DNA of 64,000 nt from Jannaschia seosinensis (GTDB taxonomy: Bacteria > Pseudomonadota > Alphaproteobacteria > Rhodobacterales > Rhodobacteraceae): the NCBI RefSeq assembly GCF_001408515.1, contig NZ_CYPR01000231.1, forward strand, positions 1-64,000, in the 5' to 3' direction. The notes under the pieces are model-generated. The model was not told the DNA's origin, made no database searches, and worked only from the letters and a program-made list of their open reading frames with translations. The position numbers and the translations under genes are program-made. Shown in pieces: positions 13,371 through 22,420 of the stretch (positions are counted from its first letter, which is position 1; every line of letters starts with the position of its first letter).

Positions 13371-14966
13371 ATGACTGACCGCCTCACCCTCTACGACACA
13401 ACGCTCCGCGATGGGCAGCAGACGCAGGGTGTCCAGTTCTCCGCCGCGGAAAAGCGCGAGATCGCGATCCTGCTCGACACGCTGGGCCTGGACTACATCG
13501 AGGGTGGGTGGCCCGGCGCGAACCCGACCGACAGCGAGTTTTTCGACGCCCCGCCCGCGACCTCCGCACGGCTCACCGCGTTCGGGATGACCAAGCGCAC
13601 GGGCCGGTCGGCCGAAAACGACGACACTCTCGCGGCCGTCATGAATGCGGGCACGGGCGCGGTCTGCATCGTTGGCAAGACGCATCCGTTCCATGTCGAG
13701 ACGGCGCTCGGAGTGACCCTCGACGAGAACCTCGAGAACATCTCGAAATCCATCGCCTACATTGTGGCACAGGGGCGTGAGGCGTTGTTCGACGCGGAAC
13801 ACTTCTTCGACGGCTACGAGGCCGCTCCCGCCTATGCCACCGCTTGCGTCATGGCCGCGCTCGAGGCCGGGGCGCGCTGGATCGTTCTGTGCGACACGAA
13901 TGGCGGCACGATGCCCACGCGCATCGGTGCGATCATCCGCGCCGTGATCGCGGCCGGCATTCCCGGCGAAAGGCTCGGGATTCACACCCACAACGACACC
14001 GAGCAGGCCGTCGCCGGATCCCTCGCCGCGATCGACGCGGGCGCACGGCAGGTTCAGGGTACACTCAACGGGTTGGGCGAACGGTGCGGAAATGCCAACC
14101 TGACGACGCTGATCCCGACGCTGCTGCTCAAGGAGCCCTATGCGTCGCAATACCTGACGGGGATCGACCGCGACCGGCTCCCTTCGCTTCTGCAGGTGTC
14201 GCGCAGGCTCGACGACATCCTCAACCGCGTGCCCCGGCGCGAGGCGGCTTATGTCGGCGCATCCGCCTTTACCCACAAGGCCGGGCTTCATGCCAGCGCC
14301 ATCGCCAAGGATCCGACAACCTACGAGCACATCCCGCCAGAGACTGTCGGCAACACCCGCCTCGTGCCCATGTCCAATCAGGCGGGCCTGTCGAACCTGC
14401 GGACCCGTCTCGCCGATGCGGGGCTCAAGGGCACGGACGATCAGCTTCGCCGCATCCTCTCCCGCGTGAAGTCCCGCGAGGATGAGGGCTACTCCTACGA
14501 CGTGGCGCCGGCCTCGTTCGAACTAATCGCCCGCTCGGAGTTGGGCCTGCTGCCCGACATGTTCGAGGTCGAGCGTTACCGCGTCAGCGTGGAGCGGCGG
14601 CGCGATGCGCGCGGCGCCGCCGTCACCCTGTCGGAGGCCGTCGTTGTCGTGCAGGTCGACGGAGAAAAACGGCTCTCCGTCTCCGAAAGTCTCGACGAGG
14701 TCGGGGCCGATCGCGGGCCGGTCAATGCGTTGTCGAAGGCGCTGGCCAAGGATCTCGGCTCCCTGCAGGACAGGATCGCCGACATGCGTCTGACCGACTT
14801 CCGCGTCCGGATCACTCAGGGCGGGACGGAGGCGGTCACGCGCGTCCTGATCGACCACGAAGACGATGCCGGGCAACACTGGACCACAGTGGGCGTGTCG
14901 CCGAACATCGTCGATGCCAGCTTCGAGGCCTTGATCGACGCGGTCCGCTGGAAGCTTCTGCATTGA
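13371..14966 (+). CDS. cimA: Citramalate synthase
   Basis: Condenses pyruvate and acetyl-CoA to (R)-citramalate, giving a threonine-independent route to isoleucine. The 531 residues resemble 2-isopropylmalate synthases: metal-binding YDTTLRDGQQTQGVQFS at the start, GIHTHNDTEQAVAGSLAAIDAGA and GTLNGLGERCGNANL in the barrel, then a C-terminal LeuA-type allosteric domain. An annotator might call it leuA, but the short N terminus and TLRDGQQTQGV pattern favour citramalate synthase. It connects with the ilvB/ilvN genes further right. Its stop overlaps the next start as TTGA. Confidence 0.92.
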   Translation: MTDRLTLYDTTLRDGQQTQGVQFSAAEKREIAILLDTLGLDYIEGGWPGANPTDSEFFDAPPATSARLTAFGMTKRTGRSAENDDTLAAVMNAGTGAVCIVGKTHPFHVETALGVTLDENLENISKSIAYIVAQGREALFDAEHFFDGYEAAPAYATACVMAALEAGARWIVLCDTNGGTMPTRIGAIIRAVIAAGIPGERLGIHTHNDTEQAVAGSLAAIDAGARQVQGTLNGLGERCGNANLTTLIPTLLLKEPYASQYLTGIDRDRLPSLLQVSRRLDDILNRVPRREAAYVGASAFTHKAGLHASAIAKDPTTYEHIPPETVGNTRLVPMSNQAGLSNLRTRLADAGLKGTDDQLRRILSRVKSREDEGYSYDVAPASFELIARSELGLLPDMFEVERYRVSVERRRDARGAAVTLSEAVVVVQVDGEKRLSVSESLDEVGADRGPVNALSKALAKDLGSLQDRIADMRLTDFRVRITQGGTEAVTRVLIDHEDDAGQHWTTVGVSPNIVDASFEALIDAVRWKLLH

Positions 14967-15718
14967 GTGACGCCGATCTCTCCGCCTGCGCCGCATTGCT
15001 CCATCGGGGCGACCCGGAGCGGTTTCGCGCCGTCATGGCGGCGCCCGTGCCGCTGCGCCGGATGCTTTTGCCGCTCTATGCGTTCAACCTGGAGGTCGCG
15101 CGCGCGCCGTGGGTCACGAAGGAGCCTTTGATCGCGCAGATGCGGCTGCAATGGTGGTCGGACGCTCTGGAGGAGATCGCGGCCGGCAAGACGCCGCGTC
15201 GGCACGAGGTGGTCACGCCGCTGGCCGAGGTGCTGGACATGCGGGGCGCGCGAGATCTCGAAACGCTCGTCGCGGCGCGGCAGGCGGATGTGGAGGGGCT
15301 GACGATCGGGCAGCTTTCCGACCTCACGCGCTACATCGATGGCACCTTGGGGACGCTGCTGTGGACGGCCGCGCGGCTTGCGGGAATGGAGGACGAATCC
15401 GCGGCACGCGATGCGGGACTGGCCCATGGTCTCGCGGCCTGGTTGACGGCGGCGCCGGATCTGACCGGGCGGGGGCGCACGACCCTGCCGCCTGGCGATT
15501 CGGCGGAGCGGACGCGCGAGCTGGCCGCCGAGGGGCGTACCGCGCTCGCCCGCTTCCGGCAGGCGCGCATTCCACGATCCGCCCGCCCGGTCTTCTTGGT
15601 TCTCTCGGACACGGAGATGCGTCTGCGCGCATTCGAAGCGGATCCCGAGCCGCCCGAGACGAACCCTGTACGCAGTCGTCTGCGACTGACGTGGAAGACG
15701 CTGATGGGGCGGGTCTAG
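14963..15718 (+). CDS. Squalene/phytoene synthase-like protein (complex I assembly factor type)
   Basis: 251 residues of the trans-isoprenyl diphosphate synthase fold (MLLPLYAFNLEVARA, MRLQWWSDALEEI). The aspartate-rich DxxxD motifs needed for prenyl diphosphate chemistry are not recognisable where phytoene synthases have them. This and the short length match the bacterial relatives of mitochondrial NDUFAF6, an assembly factor for NADH dehydrogenase. It should not be counted as carotenoid synthesis without further evidence. The start is TTG at 14963, overlapping the cimA stop, so translation is probably coupled. It ends convergent with the flavin reductase (4-base overlap). Confidence 0.75.
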   Translation: MSDADLSACAALLHRGDPERFRAVMAAPVPLRRMLLPLYAFNLEVARAPWVTKEPLIAQMRLQWWSDALEEIAAGKTPRRHEVVTPLAEVLDMRGARDLETLVAARQADVEGLTIGQLSDLTRYIDGTLGTLLWTAARLAGMEDESAARDAGLAHGLAAWLTAAPDLTGRGRTTLPPGDSAERTRELAAEGRTALARFRQARIPRSARPVFLVLSDTEMRLRAFEADPEPPETNPVRSRLRLTWKTLMGRV

Positions 15719-16200
15719 GCGCGTTCCGTCTTGAGGTAGGAGCGCATCCCGTAGATCAGCGGTGCGCCTTCCTCGCGCACGCGTACGGCGCGCACCGCAC
15801 CGATGATGACATGGTGCGTACCCACGAGGTCGGCCGATGCGAGGTCGCAGTCGAAGCCCGCCAGCCCGCGCAGGACCGGAGCGCCTGTTTCCAGAACGTC
15901 CCAAGGGACGTCGGCAAAGCGGTCTTCAACATCCGTGCGGCCCGCGAAGATGTCGGCCTCGTTCTGCTGATCCTCGCACAGCACGTTCACCGCAAAGCGC
16001 CCGTTGCGCAGGATCGGCTCCGCCGCAGAAGCGCCCTTGTTGATGCAAACCAGAATCGTCGGTGCATCGCCATCGGCCGACACGCTGGTCATGGCCGAAA
16101 CGGTGATCCCCGCCCGGCCCGCGGGGCCGTCGGTCGTCACGACGCTGACGGTTGCGGCGGCGCGGGACATGGCATGAATGAATTCGTCGCGGAGGCTCAT
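15715..16200 (-). CDS. Flavin reductase-like, FMN-binding domain protein
   Basis: 161 residues of the split-barrel flavin reductase family: AAATVSVVTTDG, AGITVSAMTSVSADGDAPTI, then the later FAVNVLCEDQQNEADIFAG, and histidines in GTHHVIIG. Such proteins reduce FMN with NAD(P)H for a partner monooxygenase, but no oxygenase lies beside it. The start is uncertain: ATG 16200 is chosen, with GTG 16209 three codons earlier in frame. It is divergent from the agmatinase gene. Confidence 0.85.
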   Translation of the reverse strand: MSLRDEFIHAMSRAAATVSVVTTDGPAGRAGITVSAMTSVSADGDAPTILVCINKGASAAEPILRNGRFAVNVLCEDQQNEADIFAGRTDVEDRFADVPWDVLETGAPVLRGLAGFDCDLASADLVGTHHVIIGAVRAVRVREEGAPLIYGMRSYLKTERA

Positions 16201-16295
16201 GACCTTCACCTAGACGATGACGCCGGGGAGTCGAGAGGCTTTCCCTTGCCGGGCGTCCGTGATGATCTCCGCGCGACCAGACAGGAGGAGCAGCC

Positions 16296-17270
16296 ATGGC
16301 TTTGCAGGATGCGCGCGACCAGGTGGACGGCGCCTTCACCCGCGACAATCCGCGCGGTCTCAATTTCGAGAACGCGTTCGGCGGCGCGACGTCGATCTTC
16401 CGTCGCCGCTATACCAAGAACCTCGCGGGCTACGACCTTGCCGTCACGGGCGTGCCCTTCGATCAGGCCGTGACGCACCGTCCCGGCGCACGCTTCGGCC
16501 CCCGTGCGATCCGTGAGGCGAGCGCGCTGCAACCCTTCGATCCGCCCTATGGCTGGGACTTCTCGCCGCTCGAGGAGTTCGCCGTCGCCGATTACGGCGA
16601 CGTCGGATTCGACTACGCAAAAGTTGCGGAGTTTCCGGGCGCCCTGCGGGATCATGTCGCGGGTATCCTTGCGCAGGGGGCCGGCTGCATCGCCATGGGC
16701 GGGGATCATTACGTCAGCTTCCCGATCCTGCAGGCTCACGCGGAGGTGCATGGTCCCCTCGCGCTGATCCAGTTCGACGCCCATTCCGACACATGGCCCG
16801 ACGACGACCTAAGCCGGATCGACCACGGAACGATGTTCTACAAGGCCGCGAAGACGGGCGTGATCGATCCGGCATCCAGCGTTCAGGTCGGTATCCGCAC
16901 GGTCAATCCTGACACGTTGGGGGTCACGACCATTGATGCGCGTGCCGTGCACGAAGCCGCGCCCGGTGAGGTGGCAGCCCGGATCAAGGCGATCGTGGGG
17001 GACCGGCCCTGCTACCTCACCTTCGATATCGATTGCCTCGATCCTGCTTTCGCGCCTGGAACGGGCACCCCGGTATGGGGCGGACTTTCGAGCGGGCAGG
17101 CCGCAGCCATCCTCCGCGATCTGGCGGGTATCAATCTCGTCGGCGGGGATGTGGTCGAGGTCTCGCCGCCCTATGACACGACGGGTGTCACGGCGGTGGC
17201 GGGCGCGCATGTGGTGATGGAGTTGATCTGCCTGTGGAGTTGGAATCGGCGGCAGTCGGACCGGAGGTAA
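16296..17270 (+). CDS. speB: Agmatinase/ureohydrolase family enzyme
   Basis: Hydrolyses agmatine (or a related guanidino compound) to putrescine and urea. The 324 residues contain all Mn-binding motifs of the arginase superfamily: GGDHYVSFP, DAHSDTW (D-x-H-x-D) and DIDCLDPAFAPGTGTP (D-x-D). AGGAGGAG precedes the ATG. The family also contains guanidinobutyrases and guanidinopropionases, so the exact substrate is not certain. No decarboxylase gene is nearby. A gene-free structured region follows. Confidence 0.88.
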   Translation: MALQDARDQVDGAFTRDNPRGLNFENAFGGATSIFRRRYTKNLAGYDLAVTGVPFDQAVTHRPGARFGPRAIREASALQPFDPPYGWDFSPLEEFAVADYGDVGFDYAKVAEFPGALRDHVAGILAQGAGCIAMGGDHYVSFPILQAHAEVHGPLALIQFDAHSDTWPDDDLSRIDHGTMFYKAAKTGVIDPASSVQVGIRTVNPDTLGVTTIDARAVHEAAPGEVAARIKAIVGDRPCYLTFDIDCLDPAFAPGTGTPVWGGLSSGQAAAILRDLAGINLVGGDVVEVSPPYDTTGVTAVAGAHVVMELICLWSWNRRQSDRR

Positions 17271-17276
17271 TCCGCG

Positions 17277-17545
17277 GGACCGGCTAATACGATCCGGATT
17301 ATGAGCTAGGACGCCGTAGAGATCGGTAGGCTAATCCCCACGAATCTGTCGCGAATGTGTGGTAGGGGGCCAGCGAAAGTTCTCTACGGGAAGACAATTT
17401 ACCCTGACCTGAGGGTCGTACTGGAGGCTCAGCCCCGTTACTGACCGCACCGCATCTTGAACGGCGCACCCGGAAGGTGCGTGGTAAAGGCGCAGGCCTC
17501 TGGCACTGTGGCCGCGGATGGCCTAACTGAAGACGACTGAATACC
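17277..17545 (+). ncRNA. Structured RNA candidate or lipA leader
   Basis: The 285 bases between the agmatinase stop and lipA hold no gene but several clean hairpins: a 9-bp closing helix CCGTAGAGA (17314-17322) / TCTCTACGG (17381-17389), ACCCT/AGGGT (17401-17416), and CGCACC-CGGAA-GGTGCG (17465-17481). A GGCC...GGCC pairing lies near 17500-17525. I could not match it to tmRNA, SRP RNA, RNase P RNA or a known riboswitch. It could be a small RNA or the 5' leader of lipA. Confidence 0.4.
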
Positions 17546-17555
17546 GGAGAGCGCC

Positions 17556-18512
17556 ATGCCCCGCGACCTGAAGATCCCCGCCGAGCGTCACCCCGAGAAA
17601 GCGCGCAGAGCCGATAACGCGCAGCCCAAGAAGCCGTCTTGGATCCGCGTGAAGGCGCCGTCGGGCGAGGGGTACAAGGAAACGGCCAAGATCATGCGGG
17701 AGAACCGTCTGGTCACCGTCTGCGAGGAGGCGGGTTGCCCGAATGTGGGCGAATGCTGGTCTCAAGGGCACGCCACGATGATGATCATGGGCGAGGTCTG
17801 TACCCGCGCCTGCACCTTCTGCAACATCGCGACGGGGCGCCCGCCCGAGGCGCTCGACGTGTTCGAGCCGGGGCGCGTCGCGGATGCCGTGGCAAAGCTG
17901 GGCCTGAACCACGTCGTCGTCACCTCCGTCGACCGTGACGACGTCGAGGATGGCGGAGCGGAGCATTTTGCCCAGACGATCCGGGCAATCCGCAAACGGT
18001 CGCCTGGCACGACGATTGAAATCCTCACGCCTGACTTCATTCGCTGCGGTCCCGAGGCCTTGGAGGTTGTGGTCGCGGCGAAACCGGACGTCTTCAACCA
18101 CAATTTGGAAACGGTTCCGGGGCTTTACCCCGAGGTCCGGCCGGGCGCACGCTACTTCCACTCCCTGCGGCTGCTGCAACGGGTGAAGGAACTCGATCCG
18201 AGCATGTTCACCAAGTCCGGCATCATGGTGGGCCTGGGCGAGGATCGTCAGGCTGTGCTTCAGGTGATGGACGATATGCGCGCGGCGAATATCGATTTCC
18301 TGACCGTCGGCCAGTATCTGCAGCCGACTCCCAAGCATCACGCCGTCAATCGTTTCGTGACGCCGGAAGAGTTTTCCGGCTACGAGAAGGCGGCTTGGGG
18401 CAAGGGCTTCCTGATGGTCTCGGCGACGCCGCTGACACGCTCGTCGTACCATGCGGGAGACGATTTTGCCCGGCTGCGCGAGGCTCGGCTGCGGAAGCTC
18501 GATCGAGCCTGA
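17556..18512 (+). CDS. lipA: Lipoyl synthase
   Basis: Radical-SAM enzyme that inserts two sulfurs into protein-bound octanoyl groups. The 318 residues have both clusters' ligands: the auxiliary set [12 protein letters not shown] (C-x4-C-x5-C), the SAM cluster CTRACTFC (C-x3-C-x2-C), and the C-terminal RSSYHA loop. CCGGAGAG precedes the ATG. No lipB is adjacent. A terminator follows at 18554. Confidence 0.97.
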   Translation: MPRDLKIPAERHPEKARRADNAQPKKPSWIRVKAPSGEGYKETAKIMRENRLVTVCEEAGCPNVGECWSQGHATMMIMGEVCTRACTFCNIATGRPPEALDVFEPGRVADAVAKLGLNHVVVTSVDRDDVEDGGAEHFAQTIRAIRKRSPGTTIEILTPDFIRCGPEALEVVVAAKPDVFNHNLETVPGLYPEVRPGARYFHSLRLLQRVKELDPSMFTKSGIMVGLGEDRQAVLQVMDDMRAANIDFLTVGQYLQPTPKHHAVNRFVTPEEFSGYEKAAWGKGFLMVSATPLTRSSYHAGDDFARLREARLRKLDRA

Positions 18513-18553
18513 AGGCGGCACCGTCCTTCTAAAGGATCGCACATGCAAATCCG

Positions 18554-18588
18554 GGAGGACGGCATCGCTCGTCCTTCCTCTTTCTTTG
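18554..18588 (+). terminator. Terminator after lipA
   Basis: GGAGGACG, 8-base loop, CGTCC(T)TCC, then the T-rich tail TCTTTCTTT. The stem has one bulge and the tail is interrupted, so this is a moderate-strength terminator in the lipA direction. The EAL gene ends 47 bases beyond, on the other strand. Confidence 0.6.
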
Positions 18589-18635
18589 TGGAATTGAAAA
18601 CCAATGTGGTTGGTCCTGTCGGCTAACGTTCGTTG

Positions 18636-19868
18636 TCAGCCAGGATCGGTGTCGGCAGCATCGCTGACTTCACCCGGCCTGCCGAGAAAGTAGCCTTGCC
18701 CGTACCTCACGCCGAGATCTCGCAAAACATCCCGCTCTTCCTCACACTCAATCCCTTCGGCCGTTAACTGAGCACCGGTTTCCGAGGCGAAATGCACCAT
18801 CGCCGATACAAGTGAGCGCCGCGCAGGATCGATGTGGATGTCGCGAACGAGGGACATGTCGAGTTTCAGGATGTCGGGGTTCAGGCGCAGGATCTGATGC
18901 AGGCCGGAATAACCCGCGCCGACATCGTCGATTGCCACCAATGTTCCCTGCCGCCGGATTGTACTAACTGCCGCGGCGAACCGATCGAAGTCGTTGCATC
19001 TCTCGTGCTCCGTGACCTCGAGTGTGATCCGCTCGGCTCCGAAGCGGGCAAAGATCGGAGCCAGTCCGCCCGTCGATACGGTGTCGGGCGCCGCATTTAC
19101 CGAAAGACGCACGCCTTGGTCGAGTTCATCCAAGGCTCTGAGAGCAGTCTCGATCACTGCGACTTCCAAATCCGGTTTGCGCCCGACTTGCGCGGCATCG
19201 GAGAACCACAAGTCCGGTGTGCGGTAGGGATCGGAGCGAAAGCGGCTGAGTGCCTCAAAGCTGCTGAGCTTTCCATCGGACAGCGTATAGATCGGCTGGA
19301 AAGCCATCTTCCACTCGCGGGCTGCGATCACGGCTTTGATCCTGTTTGCAATCTCCTCGTGCGTCTGACGCCGGGCTAGGCGCGTGCGGACCTGCTCTGC
19401 GGCAAGTTCGGCAAACAGACGCATCGTGTTCAGGTCGCGCGGATTCAAGCCGGGATTCGGGGCGGGCGACAGGCAGCACAAAGTCCCGTAGATGGAACCG
19501 TCGGCGCGATGGATCGGCAGGCTTGCGTGACTGCCGATCGGCACGGCCGCGGTGATCGGCATTTCGCGGGCCAGCGGCAGGGCACCGGTGTCGGGGATCA
19601 GATTGGGCAGGTTCCCCGCAAGGATGTGTCCGCAATACACTTCGTCCAGTGCATAGGAATTGCCGCGATGGATAAGATGCTCCAGCCCGGGCGCGGAGAC
19701 ATGGCGGAAGATCGTCCGGTCGTCCACGATCTCGCAGAGATAGGCGATCGGCATGTCGAGATGGCTCCGAACGGCATCGAGCGCGCGGTCGATGATCTCG
19801 TCCTCACTCTCCCGGTTCGGATCGGTCAAGGCCACCGCGGATGGGATGTCGATCCTCTCCTGCTTCAT
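18636..19868 (-). CDS. GAF-EAL cyclic-di-GMP phosphodiesterase
   Basis: The 410-residue soluble protein has a GAF sensor domain (about residues 20-170, with YCGHILAG and YGTLCCLSP) and an EAL domain (about 185-400). The catalytic set looks complete: FEALSRF, the asparagine in SVNAAPD, LEVTEHE, AIDDVGAGYSGL, LKLDMSLVRDI and the final YGQGYFLG. It should therefore hydrolyse c-di-GMP in response to a ligand or redox state sensed by GAF. The ATG at 19868 has GAGGA just before it. The frame stays open for 68 codons upstream without a better start. A diguanylate cyclase with a similar GAF domain lies at 34944. Confidence 0.9.
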   Translation of the reverse strand: MKQERIDIPSAVALTDPNRESEDEIIDRALDAVRSHLDMPIAYLCEIVDDRTIFRHVSAPGLEHLIHRGNSYALDEVYCGHILAGNLPNLIPDTGALPLAREMPITAAVPIGSHASLPIHRADGSIYGTLCCLSPAPNPGLNPRDLNTMRLFAELAAEQVRTRLARRQTHEEIANRIKAVIAAREWKMAFQPIYTLSDGKLSSFEALSRFRSDPYRTPDLWFSDAAQVGRKPDLEVAVIETALRALDELDQGVRLSVNAAPDTVSTGGLAPIFARFGAERITLEVTEHERCNDFDRFAAAVSTIRRQGTLVAIDDVGAGYSGLHQILRLNPDILKLDMSLVRDIHIDPARRSLVSAMVHFASETGAQLTAEGIECEEERDVLRDLGVRYGQGYFLGRPGEVSDAADTDPG

Positions 19869-19974
19869 CAAGTCCTCGCGATGCGGCGTTGCCTCTCCAT
19901 ACGGCCGCAATGGCGTTAACACGGGGTAAAAACGCGTTCCTGCGATCCGCAGCATTCGAGGCAAAAGCGAAAGG

Positions 19975-20562
19975 TCAGGAAAGGCGTCCGGTTCGCCTTC
20001 GCCACTCCGCCCAGTCTTCGGGCGTGTCGAGATCCGTCGTCGCACGCTGTCCCGGTAAAACATGATGGGCAACAGGATGCCTGGCGATCAGGGGCCGTGC
20101 GCCCATGTCACCCTCCAACTCAAAAAGGTCCTCGAACAACGACCGGGCGAAGATCACCGGCTGACCGCGCTTTCCGTCTTCCGTCGTCGCCTGCAGGATC
20201 GGCGTATCCGTTTCGGTCCATGCCTGCGCCAGAGCCTCGAGATCCGCGGCTTCGATCTCGGGCATGTCGGCAAGGTGGATCATCAGCGCATTGGCGCGAC
20301 AGTTTTCAACACCGCGGCGGATGGAGGCGGACATTGCGCGTTCCGGTACCTCGACGATCCGCGCCGAGACATCCCCGAGCCAGCAACGGCGCGGTGAGTT
20401 CGGGGGTAGGGCGACGATCACTTCGGGCGAAGCGGCGGTGGCCGCCCGCACGGCCCGCAGGATCAGCGGCGTCCCATCCACAGGTTCAAGCAGCTTGTCT
20501 CCCCCGCGCATCCGCCGCGAATCTCCGGCGGCAAGTATGAGGATGGCGGGAAGGTCACGCAT
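19975..20562 (-). CDS. MobA-like nucleotidyltransferase
   Basis: 195 residues with the nucleotide-binding signature AILILAAGDSRRMRGGDKLLEPV at the N terminus, LIHLADMPEI (metal-binding aspartate) and GQPVIFARSLFEDL. This is the pattern of molybdenum-cofactor cytidylyl/guanylyltransferases (MocA/MobA). No molybdoenzyme or other cofactor gene lies nearby, so the nucleotide and acceptor are unknown. The ATG at 20562 has AAGGA 8 bases upstream. It reads in the same direction as the EAL gene, about 100 bases before it. Confidence 0.82.
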   Translation of the reverse strand: MRDLPAILILAAGDSRRMRGGDKLLEPVDGTPLILRAVRAATAASPEVIVALPPNSPRRCWLGDVSARIVEVPERAMSASIRRGVENCRANALMIHLADMPEIEAADLEALAQAWTETDTPILQATTEDGKRGQPVIFARSLFEDLFELEGDMGARPLIARHPVAHHVLPGQRATTDLDTPEDWAEWRRRTGRLS

Positions 20563-20782
20563 AGTGTTGTTGTCCTTGGCGTCGTCTCGGTACGGTCCAA
20601 ATCGCATTGGCCGAGGGATTTCACCAGATGCAGTGTGGCCTATCGGTCTGCACTCAACCTGCACAAAAAGACGATAGTCGGTTAATGAGTATACCCAGCG
20701 TTATCGCCGACGCCTGCGCAGGAGGCGAACGCACTGCTTCAAGCAAGGATCGATAGCGATCACGCGCGTGTAGAAGCAGCCC

Positions 20783-22420
20783 CTAACCCTCGCCTCGCGC
20801 AATCGCACCGATCATATGGCCGGCAATGCGCGTCGCATTCGCCATGATCGTGATCGACGGATTGACTCCACCGCCAGTCGGCATGACCGAGCCGTCCGCG
20901 ATCCATAAATTCGGGCAGGAAAACGCACGTCCCGCGCCATCCACCACGCCGTCTGCGGCCGAAAATCCCATGCGGCAGCCCCCCATGAGATGCGCCGAAC
21001 CGGCTGTCTCGAAGATATCGCGCGCGCCTGCCGCTTCGTGCATGGTTCGCATGAAGCGGAGCGCGTGGTCCGAGAGCTTGCGGTCGTTCTCGCCGAAGCG
21101 GAAAGTGATGCGCGGCAAGGGCAGGCCCAGAGCATCCGTCTCCTCCGACAACTCGACCCGGTTGGCAGGAGTCGGCATGACCTCGCCTACGATCTTCAGG
21201 CCCGCCATGTGGTTGTAAAGAGCCATGCGCCGCCGCAACTCCATCCCGAAGACGCCAAGATTCTTGACCATCGAGGTGGCGAAGTCCGTCGGTAGGGGGC
21301 CTTGGCTCATGAAGGCATACCCGCCGTGAAAATCCTTGTCGTCGTCGTAGTTCCAGTGCTCGCAGACGGCCATCGAAGGCGGCCCCTTGTACCAGCGGAT
21401 CTCGTCCTCCATTACGCCCCAGACCGCATGGTTCGAATGGACCATCAATTCCGTCCCGACCAGACCCTCGGCATTGGCCAGACCCTGCGGATGCGATGGT
21501 GAGGACGAGTTCAGCAGCAGCCGCGGCGTCTCGATCGAGTAGCCCGCGACGACGACACGGCGCGCCTTTTGAAAGCGCCACTCGCCGTCGCGGTGGTAAT
21601 GCACGCCCGTCGCCCGGCCATCGGATCCCGTCTCGATGCGCCCGACCATGGCGAGGTCCCGGACCTCGGCCCCGGCGGCCAGCGCGCGGGGGATATAGGT
21701 GTTCAGAATGCTCTGCTTGGCATTGGTCGAGCAGCCGATCTTGCAAAAGCCGCGATATACACAGGGCGGCGACTTGCCCCGAGGGGCCGAGACGGTGGAG
21801 ATGGGGCAGGGAGACCAATCGACGCCCATGGCCTCCGCGCCGCGTGCCAAAACCTGTGCCGAGGCGTTCAACTCATGCTGCCGGTAAGGGTAGCGCCCGC
21901 GTTTCGGCCCCCAGGGATAGGTCACCGGCCCCGCGATCTTCAGCGCATCCTCGACTTCGTCGTAGCACCGCCACATCTCGCGCCAGTCCACCGGCCAGTC
22001 GCGCCCATAGCCCAGCCGCGATCGCGCCTGGAACCATTCCGGCCGAAAGCGCAGCGCCACCATCTGAAAATGCACGGTCGACCCGCCGATGGCTCGGCCG
22101 GAATTGTTCGAGCCCATCTCGATGGCGTCGTCGCCGCCGCTGATCCGATCGTCGGTCCAGTAGAGCTTGTCCTGTTCACGCTCGTCCGAGGCGAAATCAG
22201 CTAGGGGCCGGTAGAACGCGCCGGCATCGAAGGCCACGACCGACAGGCCCGCTTCGGCAAGCTTGGCGGCGACGACGCCGCCGCCCGCGCCGGTGCCGAT
22301 GACGGCGACATCCACCTCCTCGGCTTCGCGGTATTGCCGCATCGCCACCCAGCCATCGCGCGAAAATACATCCGGCGCGCGGCCGTCCTTGGCACGGATT
22401 TCGGAACCTTGAGAAATCAT
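20783..22420 (-). CDS. GMC-family FAD oxidoreductase
   Basis: 545 residues, the catalytic subunit of a predicted membrane-associated sugar/alcohol dehydrogenase. The FAD dinucleotide motif is VDVAVIGTGAGGGVVAAKLAEAG (about residues 33-55). GRAIGGSTVHFQ is the second GMC motif. The C-terminal catalytic part has AHLMGGCRMG and WIADGSVMPTGGGVNPS with the expected His/Asn region. A four-cysteine stretch (PCVYRGFCKIGCSTNAK) resembles the Fe-S-like insertion of gluconate 2-dehydrogenase-type GMC enzymes. The start overlaps the stop of the small subunit gene (ATGA), so the two are translationally coupled. The substrate is unknown. Confidence 0.9.
   Translation of the reverse strand: MISQGSEIRAKDGRAPDVFSRDGWVAMRQYREAEEVDVAVIGTGAGGGVVAAKLAEAGLSVVAFDAGAFYRPLADFASDEREQDKLYWTDDRISGGDDAIEMGSNNSGRAIGGSTVHFQMVALRFRPEWFQARSRLGYGRDWPVDWREMWRCYDEVEDALKIAGPVTYPWGPKRGRYPYRQHELNASAQVLARGAEAMGVDWSPCPISTVSAPRGKSPPCVYRGFCKIGCSTNAKQSILNTYIPRALAAGAEVRDLAMVGRIETGSDGRATGVHYHRDGEWRFQKARRVVVAGYSIETPRLLLNSSSPSHPQGLANAEGLVGTELMVHSNHAVWGVMEDEIRWYKGPPSMAVCEHWNYDDDKDFHGGYAFMSQGPLPTDFATSMVKNLGVFGMELRRRMALYNHMAGLKIVGEVMPTPANRVELSEETDALGLPLPRITFRFGENDRKLSDHALRFMRTMHEAAGARDIFETAGSAHLMGGCRMGFSAADGVVDGAGRAFSCPNLWIADGSVMPTGGGVNPSITIMANATRIAGHMIGAIARGEG

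Noticed and set aside
13226-13377. 50-codon frame overlapping the cysS stop (ATGA) and the cimA start
   Set aside because: Arginine/serine/proline-rich composition without a recognisable domain, no ribosome site of its own, and it overlaps the true cimA start out of frame.
14963-15718. Squalene/phytoene-synthase-like gene as a source of retinal for the rhodopsin
   Set aside because: Catalytic motifs not evident, no other carotenoid gene in the window, and it lies more than 40 kb from the rhodopsin.
17271-17555. Cobalamin riboswitch (a GGCACTGTGGCC stretch recalls GCCACTG)
   Set aside because: The rest of the cobalamin box and the expected spacing are absent, and lipA is not a usual target.
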